From positions 1-17,458 of the forward strand of contig DJDD01000134.1 in NCBI GenBank assembly GCA_002430925.1: 17,458 nt of DNA. The letters run 5' to 3'. Made by a program: the position numbers and the translations under genes. The DNA comes from Flavobacteriales bacterium UBA5933. Its GTDB lineage: Bacteria; Bacteroidota; Bacteroidia; Flavobacteriales; Weeksellaceae. Each line of letters starts with the position of its first letter. Position 1 is the first letter of the stretch. Of the stretch, positions 1 through 7,917 are shown one piece after another. Below the pieces are notes generated by a model. That model made no database searches, was not told the DNA's origin, and saw only the letters and a list, made by a program, of their open reading frames with translations.

Positions 1-18
1 TCAATCACTATTGCAAAT
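1..18 (-). repeat. Edge of dispersed intergenic element, copy C (truncated by the window)
   Basis: Read on the minus strand, these 18 bases are identical to the first 18 bases of copy A (from 6580) and copy B (from 13715), and begin at the same border. The rest of the copy would lie left of the window. The match was seen by eye; its position at the border and its identity to two other copies make chance unlikely, but 18 nt is short. Confidence 0.7.
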
Positions 19-333
19 CACATACTAAATAATGAAGCCGTTAATTTTTAAAAGGGTCAAATTAAATTTTACATTAACATAATGTTTTGTTAATCTATCT
101 TTAATAATTTTTACTTATATAAATATTGTTAAAAACTAATAATCTAATAGATTTGTTTGGTTGTGTATTGTTATGTTTTTGATTAATAGTAGTTTTTAAG
201 TGTTCTAAATTTGTGTAATTAAATAATCTAAATTTAATATTTAACATTAAAAATTTAATTTTTTTTTATTTAACATTTTTTTTTATTAAAAAAAAGTTAG
301 AGTTTTGTTTAAAATGTTATAAAAAATTAAACT
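19..333 (+). promoter_or_regulatory. AT-rich leader of susC without a gene
   Basis: No credible reading frame was seen here. The stretch is extremely AT-rich, with long T and A runs near 257-296, just before the susC start. No Shine-Dalgarno sequence precedes the start codon, as is usual in Bacteroidota. Two TAnnTTTG-type -7 elements are present (148-155 and 206-213); the first has the better-placed upstream TTG. No operator or riboswitch-like structure could be recognised. Confidence 0.5.
126..155 (+). promoter_or_regulatory. Candidate promoter of the susCD operon
   Basis: TTG at 126-128 is followed after 19 bp by TAGATTTG at 148-155, an exact fit to the Bacteroidota pattern TTG-N17-23-TAnnTTTG. 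Transcription would start near 162, leaving a leader of about 170 nt. A second TAAATTTG at 206-213 is an alternative, but its nearest upstream TTG (179-181) is 24 bp away. In such AT-rich DNA chance matches occur, so this is moderate evidence only. Confidence 0.4.
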
Positions 334-3300
334 ATGAGGAGAAGATTAACATCTCTGAGCTTTTTAGCATTCCTAGGATTAGGAACTATTGCTTTTGCTC
401 AAGTTACGGGAGTAGTTAACGATGCGAATAATTTCCCTGAGTCTGATGTAGAAGTTACTGTGAAAGGTACTAATAAAACTGCAATTACAGATGAAGATGG
501 AAATTTCAACATTGACGCTAAAGTTGGGGATACTTTAGTTGTAAATGGAAAAGAATTTAAAGTTACATCAACTAATTTGGGAACTTTAAGATATAGTACA
601 GAATCTAAAGATATTAATTTAGGTGAAGTAACTATTCTAGGAGGGATTAAATTAGATCAAGCTCAAAAAATAGGATCATATCAAACAGTAAAAAAAGAAG
701 ATTTTGAGAGTACACCTGTAGCTTCAGTTGATGAGGTTTTAAATGGTCGTGTTGCAGGTCTTAACTTTTCTACAGGAGGAGGTCAGCCTGGATCAGCTAA
801 TATCATAGCGATTCGCGGTGCAGGATCTTTTGTTGGAACAACAAATCCATTATATGTAATAGATGGTGTAGTTGTAGGGAAGGGAGCTGATAATGCAGGT
901 TTAATGACTTCATTTAATCCATTATCTTCTATAGATCCAAATCAAATAGAATCAGTTACTGTATTGAAAGATGCATCTGCAACAGCTTTATATGGAGCTA
1001 GAGGGGCAAATGGAGTAATTGTTGTCACAACAAAGAGAGGTAAATTTAATCAAAAAACAAGATTTAATCTTTCTTCTGATTTTGCATTTCAAGATGAAGC
1101 ATTCAATAAAAATAAATATATGAATGCTGAAGAATTTGTTCAATGGGGTGGTTTATTACGTTATAATAGTGGTCTAGCTACATCAAGGGAAGAAGGATAT
1201 CAACAATTTAAAACTTATGTTAAGTGGGATGGTGTAACAGATACTGATTGGAGAAAAGCTGTTCAAAGAAACTCTTCTTCAGTTAGAACATATAATTTTT
1301 CTGCTTCTGGTGGAGGTGAGAATACTTCATTTAGAACAGGGTTTTCATATTATGATAATGACCCTTTAACTTTAAATTCTAAATTTGATCGTCTAAGTAC
1401 ATCTTTAGCTGTAGACCATAAAGCTTCTGACAGATTTAAAATGGGAGCGAATGCAAATTTTTCATCAGTTAAAAATAAAACATATTTAGCTGGAGGTGCA
1501 TTTGCTAATCCTTGGTTAACTCAATGGACAGTTAGACCTACAAGTCCAATTTATAATGCAGACGGTTCATATAATCTAAGTTTAGGTGGAGCTGGAGCAT
1601 TTAATCCAGTTGCTATTCAGAAGTATAGTCATATTGAAGGTAATATTTCTACATTATTAGCATCTGTATATGGAACTTACACTATTACAAAAGAACTAGC
1701 TTTTGATACTAATTTTGGTACACAATATCAACAATTAAATGAGTCAAGATGGGATAATCCTTGGTATGGTGATGGAGTGAATTATAATGGTAGATTGTAT
1801 GAAACAAATTCAAGATTTTTAGACTGGAACTGGATAAATACAGCATCATTTAAAAAAATATTTGCTGAAAAACATAATTTTGAAGCATATTTAGGGATGG
1901 AGTACCAAGAGCATAAAATGAATTATTCATCTGCTCAAGGTCAAGATTTTTTAATTCCAAAACCTTATTTAGCTAATGCAGGAACAATAATAACTGCAAA
2001 TTCTTATGAAAGAAAATGGATACAATATTCATATTTTGCACGTTTAAATTATGTGTTTAATAGTAGATTAACTATCTCTGGTCAAGTAAGAAATGATAAT
2101 AATTCAACTTTAGGTGAAAATAATAAAGGGGGATGGTTTTGGTCTGCTGGAGGATCATACAATCTAGCAAAAGATATAAATTCATCTAGTTTAGATAATT
2201 TAACAATTAGAGGAAATTATGGAGAATTAGGTAATATACCATATGCTGATTCTTGGGGATCTGTTTATAATGGAGTTTCTTATCTTGGAATATCAAATCA
2301 ATATGATGGAACTAAAGGGTTTATTATTTCAAATGTTGGAAATCCTAATTTAAGATGGGAAACAACAAAACAATTAAATTTAGGTGTTGATTTTGGATTT
2401 GGTAATGGGTTAGTAAGTGGATCTATTGATGTTTATAATAAAAAAACAACAAAAGCAATTTTTCCATATGAGATATCTTATGAGACACCTTCTCCTCAAA
2501 ACACATCATTTACTAACATAGGAGAAATTAAAAATAAAGGTATTGAAGCAATATTAACAGTTCGTCCTTTTAATAAAGGTGATTTTAAATGGTCTTTAAC
2601 TCTTAATGCATCTTATAATAAATCAAAAATTGGTCAAATGCTTGATCCAAATGCTAGATACTTGAGTGGGTTCTTAAAAGCAATTCAAGAGGGAAAACAA
2701 TTTGGAGAGTATTATACTTACGGTTGGGCAGGTGTTGATCCAACAACAGGAAGTGCATTGTATTGGACCGATGATACCAAAACAGCAACTACATCAAATA
2801 GATCACAAGCGCAACAGTTTTTCCAAGGGAAAACACCTTTTCCTGTATATATGGCAGGTTTAAGATCTGATATGACATGGAAAAATATTACATTGAGTGC
2901 ATTTTTCTCAGGTTCATTTGATTATCAAGTTTATGACAGATGGCAATCGTATAGTTTAGGTGATGGGTCTTCAGTTACTTATAATCAACTTTCAAGTGCA
3001 TTATATGATTCTTGGACTCCTGATAATACGGATGCCTCTAATCCAAAACAAACTTGGGGTAATGGAACAAATTCAAATGGAGCTTCTTCTAGATATCTAA
3101 AAGATGGTGATTTTATACGTTTAAAAGAATTAAAAATTGCTTATAGTTTTGGGGATAAATTAAAAGATTCTGGAATTGATAATTTATCAATTTATTTAAG
3201 AGGACAAAATTTAGTTACTTGGGTATTTGATAAATCTTTAACATTTGATCCTGAATCGAATTCAAATGCTTCAACATATACTTGGCAAGGAAAAGGAGTT

Positions 3301-3360
3301 TTTGATTACACTTCACCTATCATGAGAAGTTATTCAATTGGAGTATCTATTGATTTTTAA
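334..3360 (+). CDS. SusC/RagA-family TonB-linked outer-membrane transporter
   Basis: Outer-membrane beta-barrel that, with its SusD partner, would import a ligand (glycan, peptide or other oligomer) into the periplasm using TonB energy. Of 1008 aa, residues 1-22 form a signal peptide ending in IAFA before Gln23. A carboxypeptidase-D-like regulatory domain follows (about 24-95), with a degenerate TonB-box-like stretch EVTILGG. The plug domain (about 110-235) carries SusC hallmarks: RGAGSF, NPLYVIDGV, IESVTVLKDASATALYGARG and GVIVVTTKRG. The rest is barrel, ending in the typical terminal Phe (SIGVSIDF). Length is normal for the family. The start is the first ATG before the signal peptide. susD follows 13 bp after the stop. 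No glycosidase, sigma/anti-sigma pair or hybrid sensor is adjacent, so the substrate cannot be named. Confidence 0.95.
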   Translation: MRRRLTSLSFLAFLGLGTIAFAQVTGVVNDANNFPESDVEVTVKGTNKTAITDEDGNFNIDAKVGDTLVVNGKEFKVTSTNLGTLRYSTESKDINLGEVTILGGIKLDQAQKIGSYQTVKKEDFESTPVASVDEVLNGRVAGLNFSTGGGQPGSANIIAIRGAGSFVGTTNPLYVIDGVVVGKGADNAGLMTSFNPLSSIDPNQIESVTVLKDASATALYGARGANGVIVVTTKRGKFNQKTRFNLSSDFAFQDEAFNKNKYMNAEEFVQWGGLLRYNSGLATSREEGYQQFKTYVKWDGVTDTDWRKAVQRNSSSVRTYNFSASGGGENTSFRTGFSYYDNDPLTLNSKFDRLSTSLAVDHKASDRFKMGANANFSSVKNKTYLAGGAFANPWLTQWTVRPTSPIYNADGSYNLSLGGAGAFNPVAIQKYSHIEGNISTLLASVYGTYTITKELAFDTNFGTQYQQLNESRWDNPWYGDGVNYNGRLYETNSRFLDWNWINTASFKKIFAEKHNFEAYLGMEYQEHKMNYSSAQGQDFLIPKPYLANAGTIITANSYERKWIQYSYFARLNYVFNSRLTISGQVRNDNNSTLGENNKGGWFWSAGGSYNLAKDINSSSLDNLTIRGNYGELGNIPYADSWGSVYNGVSYLGISNQYDGTKGFIISNVGNPNLRWETTKQLNLGVDFGFGNGLVSGSIDVYNKKTTKAIFPYEISYETPSPQNTSFTNIGEIKNKGIEAILTVRPFNKGDFKWSLTLNASYNKSKIGQMLDPNARYLSGFLKAIQEGKQFGEYYTYGWAGVDPTTGSALYWTDDTKTATTSNRSQAQQFFQGKTPFPVYMAGLRSDMTWKNITLSAFFSGSFDYQVYDRWQSYSLGDGSSVTYNQLSSALYDSWTPDNTDASNPKQTWGNGTNSNGASSRYLKDGDFIRLKELKIAYSFGDKLKDSGIDNLSIYLRGQNLVTWVFDKSLTFDPESNSNASTYTWQGKGVFDYTSPIMRSYSIGVSIDF

Positions 3361-3373
3361 AAATGAAAAAAAA

Positions 3374-4849
3374 ATGAAAAAAATAAAAATATTAATATTA
3401 TCAGCATTTTTATTAACAACTTATTCTTGTAGTGAAGATGATTTAAATCAATTTCCTGATTATGGTCAGGGGATTCAAGATGGCATTAATCCAATTAAAG
3501 ATGCTGTTACAATGCAGAAGGTATTGATTGGTATGTATCAACAAATGTCAACAGAAAATTCTTTTGCTTCGACTGTAATAAATGTAGGAAATGTAGCTTC
3601 TGATGAGTTTTTCGTTAGTTCAAATAATAGTGGTTATTTTCTTACTTCAAGTAATCTTTCATGGACTCCTTCTTCTTCAGATTTTACAGCTGAATATGAT
3701 GAATTATATGATGTAGTTTCGCAAGCTAATTTAGTTTTAAATTCAAGTATTGAAGAAACTTCAGTAGTAAAAGGTTATAAAGGACAGGCTTATACTGCAA
3801 GAGGTATGGCATTTTTGTATTTAGCTATGGGATGGGCTGAAAATCCTACATCAGGGAAAAATCAAGAATATGGAATTGCATTACCTACTGGAGAATTTAA
3901 TGCTTATGCTAAATTTCCACGTTCAACAGTTGAAGCTACTTACGCACAAATCATATCTGATTTGGAAAAAGGAATTGAATTGTCAGATGAAAATCCAACA
4001 AGTAAAGCATATTTAAGTGCTACAGCTGCAAGATTATTATTAGCAAAAGCATATTTATGGAAAGGAGATTATACTAATGCAATAAAATATGCTAATGAAA
4101 CACTAAATAATAAACCTTCAAGTTTTTCATTATTACAAAAAAGTGAAATTGAGGAGTATTTTTATGGTGAAACTGAAGCTTCTTTTGAAAATCAGCCAGA
4201 AACTGTATGGGAAGTAGGTTTAACAAACTTAAATAATCCTGGTCCAAATTATACAATGGGTGTATTATATGATTATTTAGATCCAATGAATACTACAACG
4301 ACAGAAACAGGATTGAATACTAGAAGATCTATATTAGCTCGTGCAAATGTTGTTAGTGGATATTCAGATAATGATGAAAGAAAAAAACTATTTGTTGCTG
4401 ATACACGTAGCTATGATTCTCCAGCTGGTTATTTTATAAATAAATATAGAAAGACGATTAAAGAAGGAAATAGTTATGTTCAATATATTGGTAATGTAAA
4501 GGTTTTACGTTTGTCAGAAGCTTTATTTATTAAATGGGAAGCTATGGCGAAATCTGGACAAGGTTCAACAGCTTTATCTGAATTAAATGATTTTGCTACA
4601 GAAAGAGGTGGAACAACTTACTCTGGAGATGCATTGACATCAGTACTTGCTGAAAAACAAAAAGAATTTGCAGGAGAAGGGCATAGATTTTATGATTTAA
4701 AGCGTAATAACCTATCTATAAATAGATTAACAAATTGTAATTCAAATTGTTCAGTCTCTTCAGGAGATAAATTATTTGTTTTCCCTATTCCATCTTATTC
4801 ATTGAATAATAATACTACAATTACTCAATATCCAGGTTGGGGTAATTAA
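3374..4849 (+). CDS. SusD/RagB-family surface lipoprotein, partner of SusC
   Basis: Ligand-capturing lid lipoprotein of the SusCD complex, 491 aa from the chosen start. The N terminus is a lipoprotein signal: Lys-rich start, hydrophobic stretch, then YSC with Cys19 as the predicted lipidated residue. SEDD directly after the Cys resembles the acidic lipoprotein export signal known in flavobacteria, so surface exposure is likely. TPR-like helices are recognisable (AYTARGMAFLYLAMGWAEN; AARLLLAKAYLWKGDYTNAI), as are the family C-terminal motifs GHRFYDLKR and FPIPSYSLNNN. The frame is open further upstream to an ATG at 3338 inside susC, but only the ATG at 3374 places the signal peptide at the N terminus. 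It is co-transcribed with susC and followed by a strong terminator. Confidence 0.93.
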   Translation: MKKIKILILSAFLLTTYSCSEDDLNQFPDYGQGIQDGINPIKDAVTMQKVLIGMYQQMSTENSFASTVINVGNVASDEFFVSSNNSGYFLTSSNLSWTPSSSDFTAEYDELYDVVSQANLVLNSSIEETSVVKGYKGQAYTARGMAFLYLAMGWAENPTSGKNQEYGIALPTGEFNAYAKFPRSTVEATYAQIISDLEKGIELSDENPTSKAYLSATAARLLLAKAYLWKGDYTNAIKYANETLNNKPSSFSLLQKSEIEEYFYGETEASFENQPETVWEVGLTNLNNPGPNYTMGVLYDYLDPMNTTTTETGLNTRRSILARANVVSGYSDNDERKKLFVADTRSYDSPAGYFINKYRKTIKEGNSYVQYIGNVKVLRLSEALFIKWEAMAKSGQGSTALSELNDFATERGGTTYSGDALTSVLAEKQKEFAGEGHRFYDLKRNNLSINRLTNCNSNCSVSSGDKLFVFPIPSYSLNNNTTITQYPGWGN

Positions 4850-4878
4850 TTTTAAATTAAATTATTTTAATATAGTAA

Positions 4879-4917
4879 AAGAAGGTTGTCATTAATGACA
4901 ACCTTCTTATTTTTTTA
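4879..4917. terminator. Bidirectional hairpin terminator between susD and nnrD
   Basis: A perfect 13-bp stem (4879-4891 with 4896-4908) with a 4-nt loop is followed by a T-rich run at 4909-4916. It lies 29 bp after the susD stop. The convergent gene on the minus strand ends at 4928, and read from that side the hairpin is followed by a short T-rich stretch, so it may serve both genes. Confidence 0.9.
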
Positions 4918-4927
4918 ACTTGATTTT

Positions 4928-6436
4928 TTATTTCCCCAAAAACATATAACTTTCAGATAAATAGTTTGATATATCTGAAGCAATTAAGGAATGAGGATGA
5001 ATGTTTTTTATTGCTAAATCTCCAGCCAATCCATGTAAATAAACACCTAAAATACACGCTTCATGAGAAGAGTATCCTTGTCCTAAAAGTGATGCTAATA
5101 TTCCAGAAAGAGTATCTCCAGATCCTGCAGTTGCCATTCCCCAATTACCTGTTGAATTAAAATAACATTCTCCAGTTGATAAAACACTTGCAGTATAAGC
5201 ACCTTTTATAATGATGTTTATTTGATACTGTTTTGCTATTTCTTTTACTTTTTCAATTTTTTCAAAATCATTATTCCATTTTCCTATTAATCTTTCTAAT
5301 TCCTTTGGATGTGGAGTTAGAATAGCTTTTTTGGGAATAATACTAAACGGATTTTTTTGTTTTGATAAAATATTTAATGCATCAGCATCAATGACAAAAT
5401 TTTTATTTGGATTATTTTTAAAACAGTATAAAATAGCATTTTCAGTTTCTGTATTCTGACCAATTCCCATTCCTACTGCAACAGAATTATATAAAGATAA
5501 ATCAGGAATTCCTGTAATGTCATTTTCTGCTTTATCAGTAATACACATAACTTCAATCAAAGTTGATTGTACAATGTTATAGCCACATTTTGGAACATAC
5601 ACAGAGACTAATCCACTTCCAGTTTTCAGAGCTGCTTTAGCACTTAAAATTGGAGCTCCTATTTTTCCATAACTTCCTCCGATAATCAGCGTATGTCCAA
5701 AATTACCTTTGTGAGAAAATTTAGAAATCGGTTTCAAAATGTTTTTAACCATTGATTGATCAACATAAAAATAATTTGATGAATAGGCTTCTCTTATATC
5801 TTTATCCAAATCAATAGTTAAAATACTAAACTCCTTTAAGTAGTTTTGAGAAGAAGGAAACAGTAAACCAAGTTTTGGTATTTCAAACGTAAGAACCAAA
5901 TCAGCTTTTATACATGGAAAATGCTCATGCATAGCAAAATCGGATAGAAAACCAGAAGGTAAGTCTATACTTATAGTTTTATAAGGATTCGATTTTTGTA
6001 TTTGTAAGAATATATTTTGCCAATCGTCTTCTAATTTTCTATTGAAACCTGTACCAAAAATAGCATCTATAATTACACTTTTATTATCGATATTTATCTT
6101 ATCATGAATGGTAAAAAATGAAATTTCAATTTCTAAATCTTTTAATAATTTTTGATTTTGAAGATTATCAATAGAATAACTATCAGCTTTTAATAAAAAT
6201 ACTTTTACATTCAAATTTTTCTCGGAAAGTAATCTTGCAATCGCTAAACCATCACCTCCGTTATTTCCTTTTCCACAAAAAATATTAAATGATATATTAG
6301 AGGATTCAATGTAAGATAAAATATATTCTGTAGCTTTTACAGAAGCTCTTTCCATAAGATCCCATGATGATATATTTTGTATTGCTATCGTTTTTTGATC
6401 TAATTCTCTTATTTGTGCTGAAGAAAGAATTTTCAT
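4928..6436 (-). CDS. nnrD/nnrE (fused): Bifunctional NAD(P)H-hydrate epimerase / ADP-dependent dehydratase
   Basis: Metabolite-repair enzyme that restores hydrated NADH and NADPH: the N-terminal domain interconverts R and S hydrates, and the C-terminal domain dehydrates the S form using ADP (or ATP). Length is 502 aa, as for the E. coli YjeF/Nnr fusion. The epimerase domain (about 1-215) shows CGKGNNGGDGLAIARLL (54-70) and VIIDAIFGTG (121-130) with the expected Asp. The ribokinase-like dehydratase domain (about 225-500) shows HKGNFGHTLIIGGS (242-255), DADALN (350-355), TPHPKELERLIG (374-385) and GSGDTLSG (438-445), where Asp441 is the expected catalytic base. No missing key residues were seen. 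It is a single gene facing susD, and its upstream region holds repeat copy A. No convincing promoter was found; TAAATTTA upstream of the start is one base off the -7 consensus. Confidence 0.94.
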   Translation of the reverse strand: MKILSSAQIRELDQKTIAIQNISSWDLMERASVKATEYILSYIESSNISFNIFCGKGNNGGDGLAIARLLSEKNLNVKVFLLKADSYSIDNLQNQKLLKDLEIEISFFTIHDKINIDNKSVIIDAIFGTGFNRKLEDDWQNIFLQIQKSNPYKTISIDLPSGFLSDFAMHEHFPCIKADLVLTFEIPKLGLLFPSSQNYLKEFSILTIDLDKDIREAYSSNYFYVDQSMVKNILKPISKFSHKGNFGHTLIIGGSYGKIGAPILSAKAALKTGSGLVSVYVPKCGYNIVQSTLIEVMCITDKAENDITGIPDLSLYNSVAVGMGIGQNTETENAILYCFKNNPNKNFVIDADALNILSKQKNPFSIIPKKAILTPHPKELERLIGKWNNDFEKIEKVKEIAKQYQINIIIKGAYTASVLSTGECYFNSTGNWGMATAGSGDTLSGILASLLGQGYSSHEACILGVYLHGLAGDLAIKNIHPHSLIASDISNYLSESYMFLGK

Positions 6437-6579
6437 TGTTTTGATAATTTTTGTCTAAATAAATTTAGTCATTATTACTCAATAAAGATTCTTTTCTAAT
6501 AGTAGTTAATCGAAATTGTTTAAACTATTTTTTGAATAATTTGTTTAATAAAGCTTTTAGAATTTAATATTAGTCATTT
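6437..6579. other. Non-coding stretch upstream of the NAD(P)HX repair gene
   Basis: AT-rich, with stops in all frames over any useful length. It was checked for the missing C-terminal part of the AraC-type gene broken at 6743; no helix-turn-helix or other recognisable peptide was found. It presumably contains the promoter of the minus-strand gene starting at 6436. Confidence 0.4.
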
Positions 6580-6740
6580 ATTTGCAATAGTGATTGAAGC
6601 GGCATCCTTTTTAGATTGGTCATTCATTTTGAATTGGTTATTGAGTAGAGTCGAAATACAATGTGACCAATCTAAAAAGATATAGCGAGAAAGCACGGTG
6701 CGAAGCAATTGCCCAAGAAAAAATAAATATAATTTTAAAA
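6580..6740 (+). repeat. Dispersed structured intergenic element, copy A
   Basis: 161-bp element shared with copy B. Order on the plus strand: closing-stem arm GCAAT (6584-6588); conserved segment with GATTGAAGCGGCATCC (6592-6607); long hairpin with a perfect 16-bp stem (6607-6622 with 6664-6679) and a variable loop; conserved GATATAGCG (6679-6687); a 3-bp mini hairpin TGC-GAA-GCA; closing arm ATTGC (6708-6712); and an AT-rich tail of about 20 bp identical to copy B. It lies antisense to both flanking genes. The layout resembles dispersed elements that I recall from flavobacterial genomes. The Rfam motif Flavo-1 is one identity to test; this was not checked. Confidence 0.85.
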
Positions 6741-6742
6741 GT

Positions 6743-6841
6743 TTAAACAGTTTTATTTTTTATGAACCAAAAACTTTCTACAAAATCAGAAATAGATTTA
6801 TCAGGTTGTATTATTTCATAATTAATATCCAGGTTATCCAT
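6743..6841 (-). pseudogene. Truncated N-terminus of an AraC-family regulator
   Basis: A 32-aa frame that starts on the last base of the ada stop codon (TAATG overlap) and stops after 32 codons, 2 bp short of the end of repeat copy A. The peptide contains YEIIQPDKSISDFVESFWF, which resembles the start of AraC-family regulators with a DUF6597-type sensing domain (pattern P...L..FV.S.W). Those proteins are about 250-280 aa, so the rest, including the DNA-binding domain, is missing. The same 1-nt overlap joins the two upstream genes, which indicates a former third member of a translationally coupled operon. A genuine small protein is possible but less likely. The family assignment rests on a short match judged by eye. 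Confidence 0.6.
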
Positions 6842-7917
6842 TAGTAAATCTTTAATTGATAGGGAGCTGAATTTTTTTCTTCATGTTCTAATAACCATTT
6901 TTTACGTTCTATTCCTCCGCCATAACCAGTCATTTTTCCATCTTTTCCAATTACTCTATGGCAAGGGATAATGATTGAAATTCTATTGTGTCCATTCGCA
7001 GAAGCTACAGCTCTTATTGCTTTTGCGTTGTTTAATTTTTCTGCTTGAGTTTGATAACTTACGGTTTTCCCATAAGGTATATCTTGAAGGATAGCCCAAA
7101 CAGAATTCTGAAAATCTGTTCCAGGAGTTATAAGTTTTACTGTAAACTCCTTTCTTGTACCATTAAAATATTCATCTAATTCTTGTTTAGCTAATTTTAT
7201 ATGCTCATTTTCTCCAGTAACAATAACAGCATTCAATTTATTTTGTAAATCTTTAAATTCTGTTTCTAGCATTTTTCTATCAACAAATTCAACTAAACAA
7301 ATTCCATTTTCTGTCGCACAAATAAACATTGGACCAATTGGAGTTGTGTGTCTACTTATTAAAATTACTGTTTTATCTTCGCTATTTTTAGGTGAATTTC
7401 CCATAATTTTTTTAAATGTATAACCAAATCCACTTAATGATTCATAACCAGAATCAAACGCTGTATTTGTTGTATTTTTCCCGTTTTTTAATTCCTGAAA
7501 TGCACTATTTATTCTGTACATTCTCTGGAAAGTTTGATAAGTTATACCATAGTTTTTTTTGAACCATCTTCTTACAACTTCTGGGCTTATACCAATTTCT
7601 CGTAGTTGATAATCTTTTATTTTTTGTTTTGGATTATCTTTTACCAACTGAATAGCAGTTTCTATTTGTTCTGGTGTTTCATTTGCATTTTCTGTCGGTT
7701 TGCAAATTTTACATGGTCTGTAACCATTATCTAAAGCATCTTTAAAAGAACTAAAAAATTCTACATTTTCTTGCTTAGGTTTCCTAGCTCTACATGTTGC
7801 AATACAAAAAACAGATGTTGTTTTTACACCAACAAAAAAAATACCTACAAAGCTTTGTTCTCTATCTACCAAAGCTTTGTAGTATTCATTTATTTTATGT
7901 TTATCTGTTATTAACAT
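6841..7917 (-). CDS. ada: Ada: bifunctional alkylation-response regulator and methyl-DNA methyltransferase
   Basis: Repairs methylphosphotriesters and O6-methylguanine/O4-methylthymine by irreversible transfer of the methyl group to its own cysteines and, when methylated at the N-terminal Cys, probably activates repair genes. Length is 358 aa (E. coli Ada has 354). The zinc/phosphotriester domain has Cys38, Cys42, Cys69 and Cys72, the same numbering as in E. coli. An AraC-type helix-turn-helix follows (about 85-177; ISPEVVRRWFKKNYG, then TAFDSGYESLSGFGYTFKK). The methyltransferase domain (about 185-350) carries PCHRV at 318-322 with acceptor Cys319, then IGKDGKMTGYGGG. All key residues are present. 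Its ATG overlaps the upstream gene's stop by 1 nt, and its own stop overlaps the AraC remnant in the same way, so expression should be coupled to that operon. Confidence 0.95.
   Translation of the reverse strand: MLITDKHKINEYYKALVDREQSFVGIFFVGVKTTSVFCIATCRARKPKQENVEFFSSFKDALDNGYRPCKICKPTENANETPEQIETAIQLVKDNPKQKIKDYQLREIGISPEVVRRWFKKNYGITYQTFQRMYRINSAFQELKNGKNTTNTAFDSGYESLSGFGYTFKKIMGNSPKNSEDKTVILISRHTTPIGPMFICATENGICLVEFVDRKMLETEFKDLQNKLNAVIVTGENEHIKLAKQELDEYFNGTRKEFTVKLITPGTDFQNSVWAILQDIPYGKTVSYQTQAEKLNNAKAIRAVASANGHNRISIIIPCHRVIGKDGKMTGYGGGIERKKWLLEHEEKNSAPYQLKIY

Noticed and set aside
3338..3373. Earlier in-frame ATG for susD inside the end of susC
   Set aside because: It would put 12 residues before the Lys-rich lipoprotein signal; the ATG at 3374 gives a normal signal peptide ending at Cys19.
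4092..5160. Two 64-codon open frames, minus 4092-4286 and plus 4966-5160
   Set aside because: They are antisense shadows within susD and the NAD(P)HX repair gene, without their own signals.
6437..6579. Remaining C-terminal half of the broken AraC-type gene beyond copy A
   Set aside because: The minus strand was read in all three frames; stops are frequent and no helix-turn-helix motif was seen.
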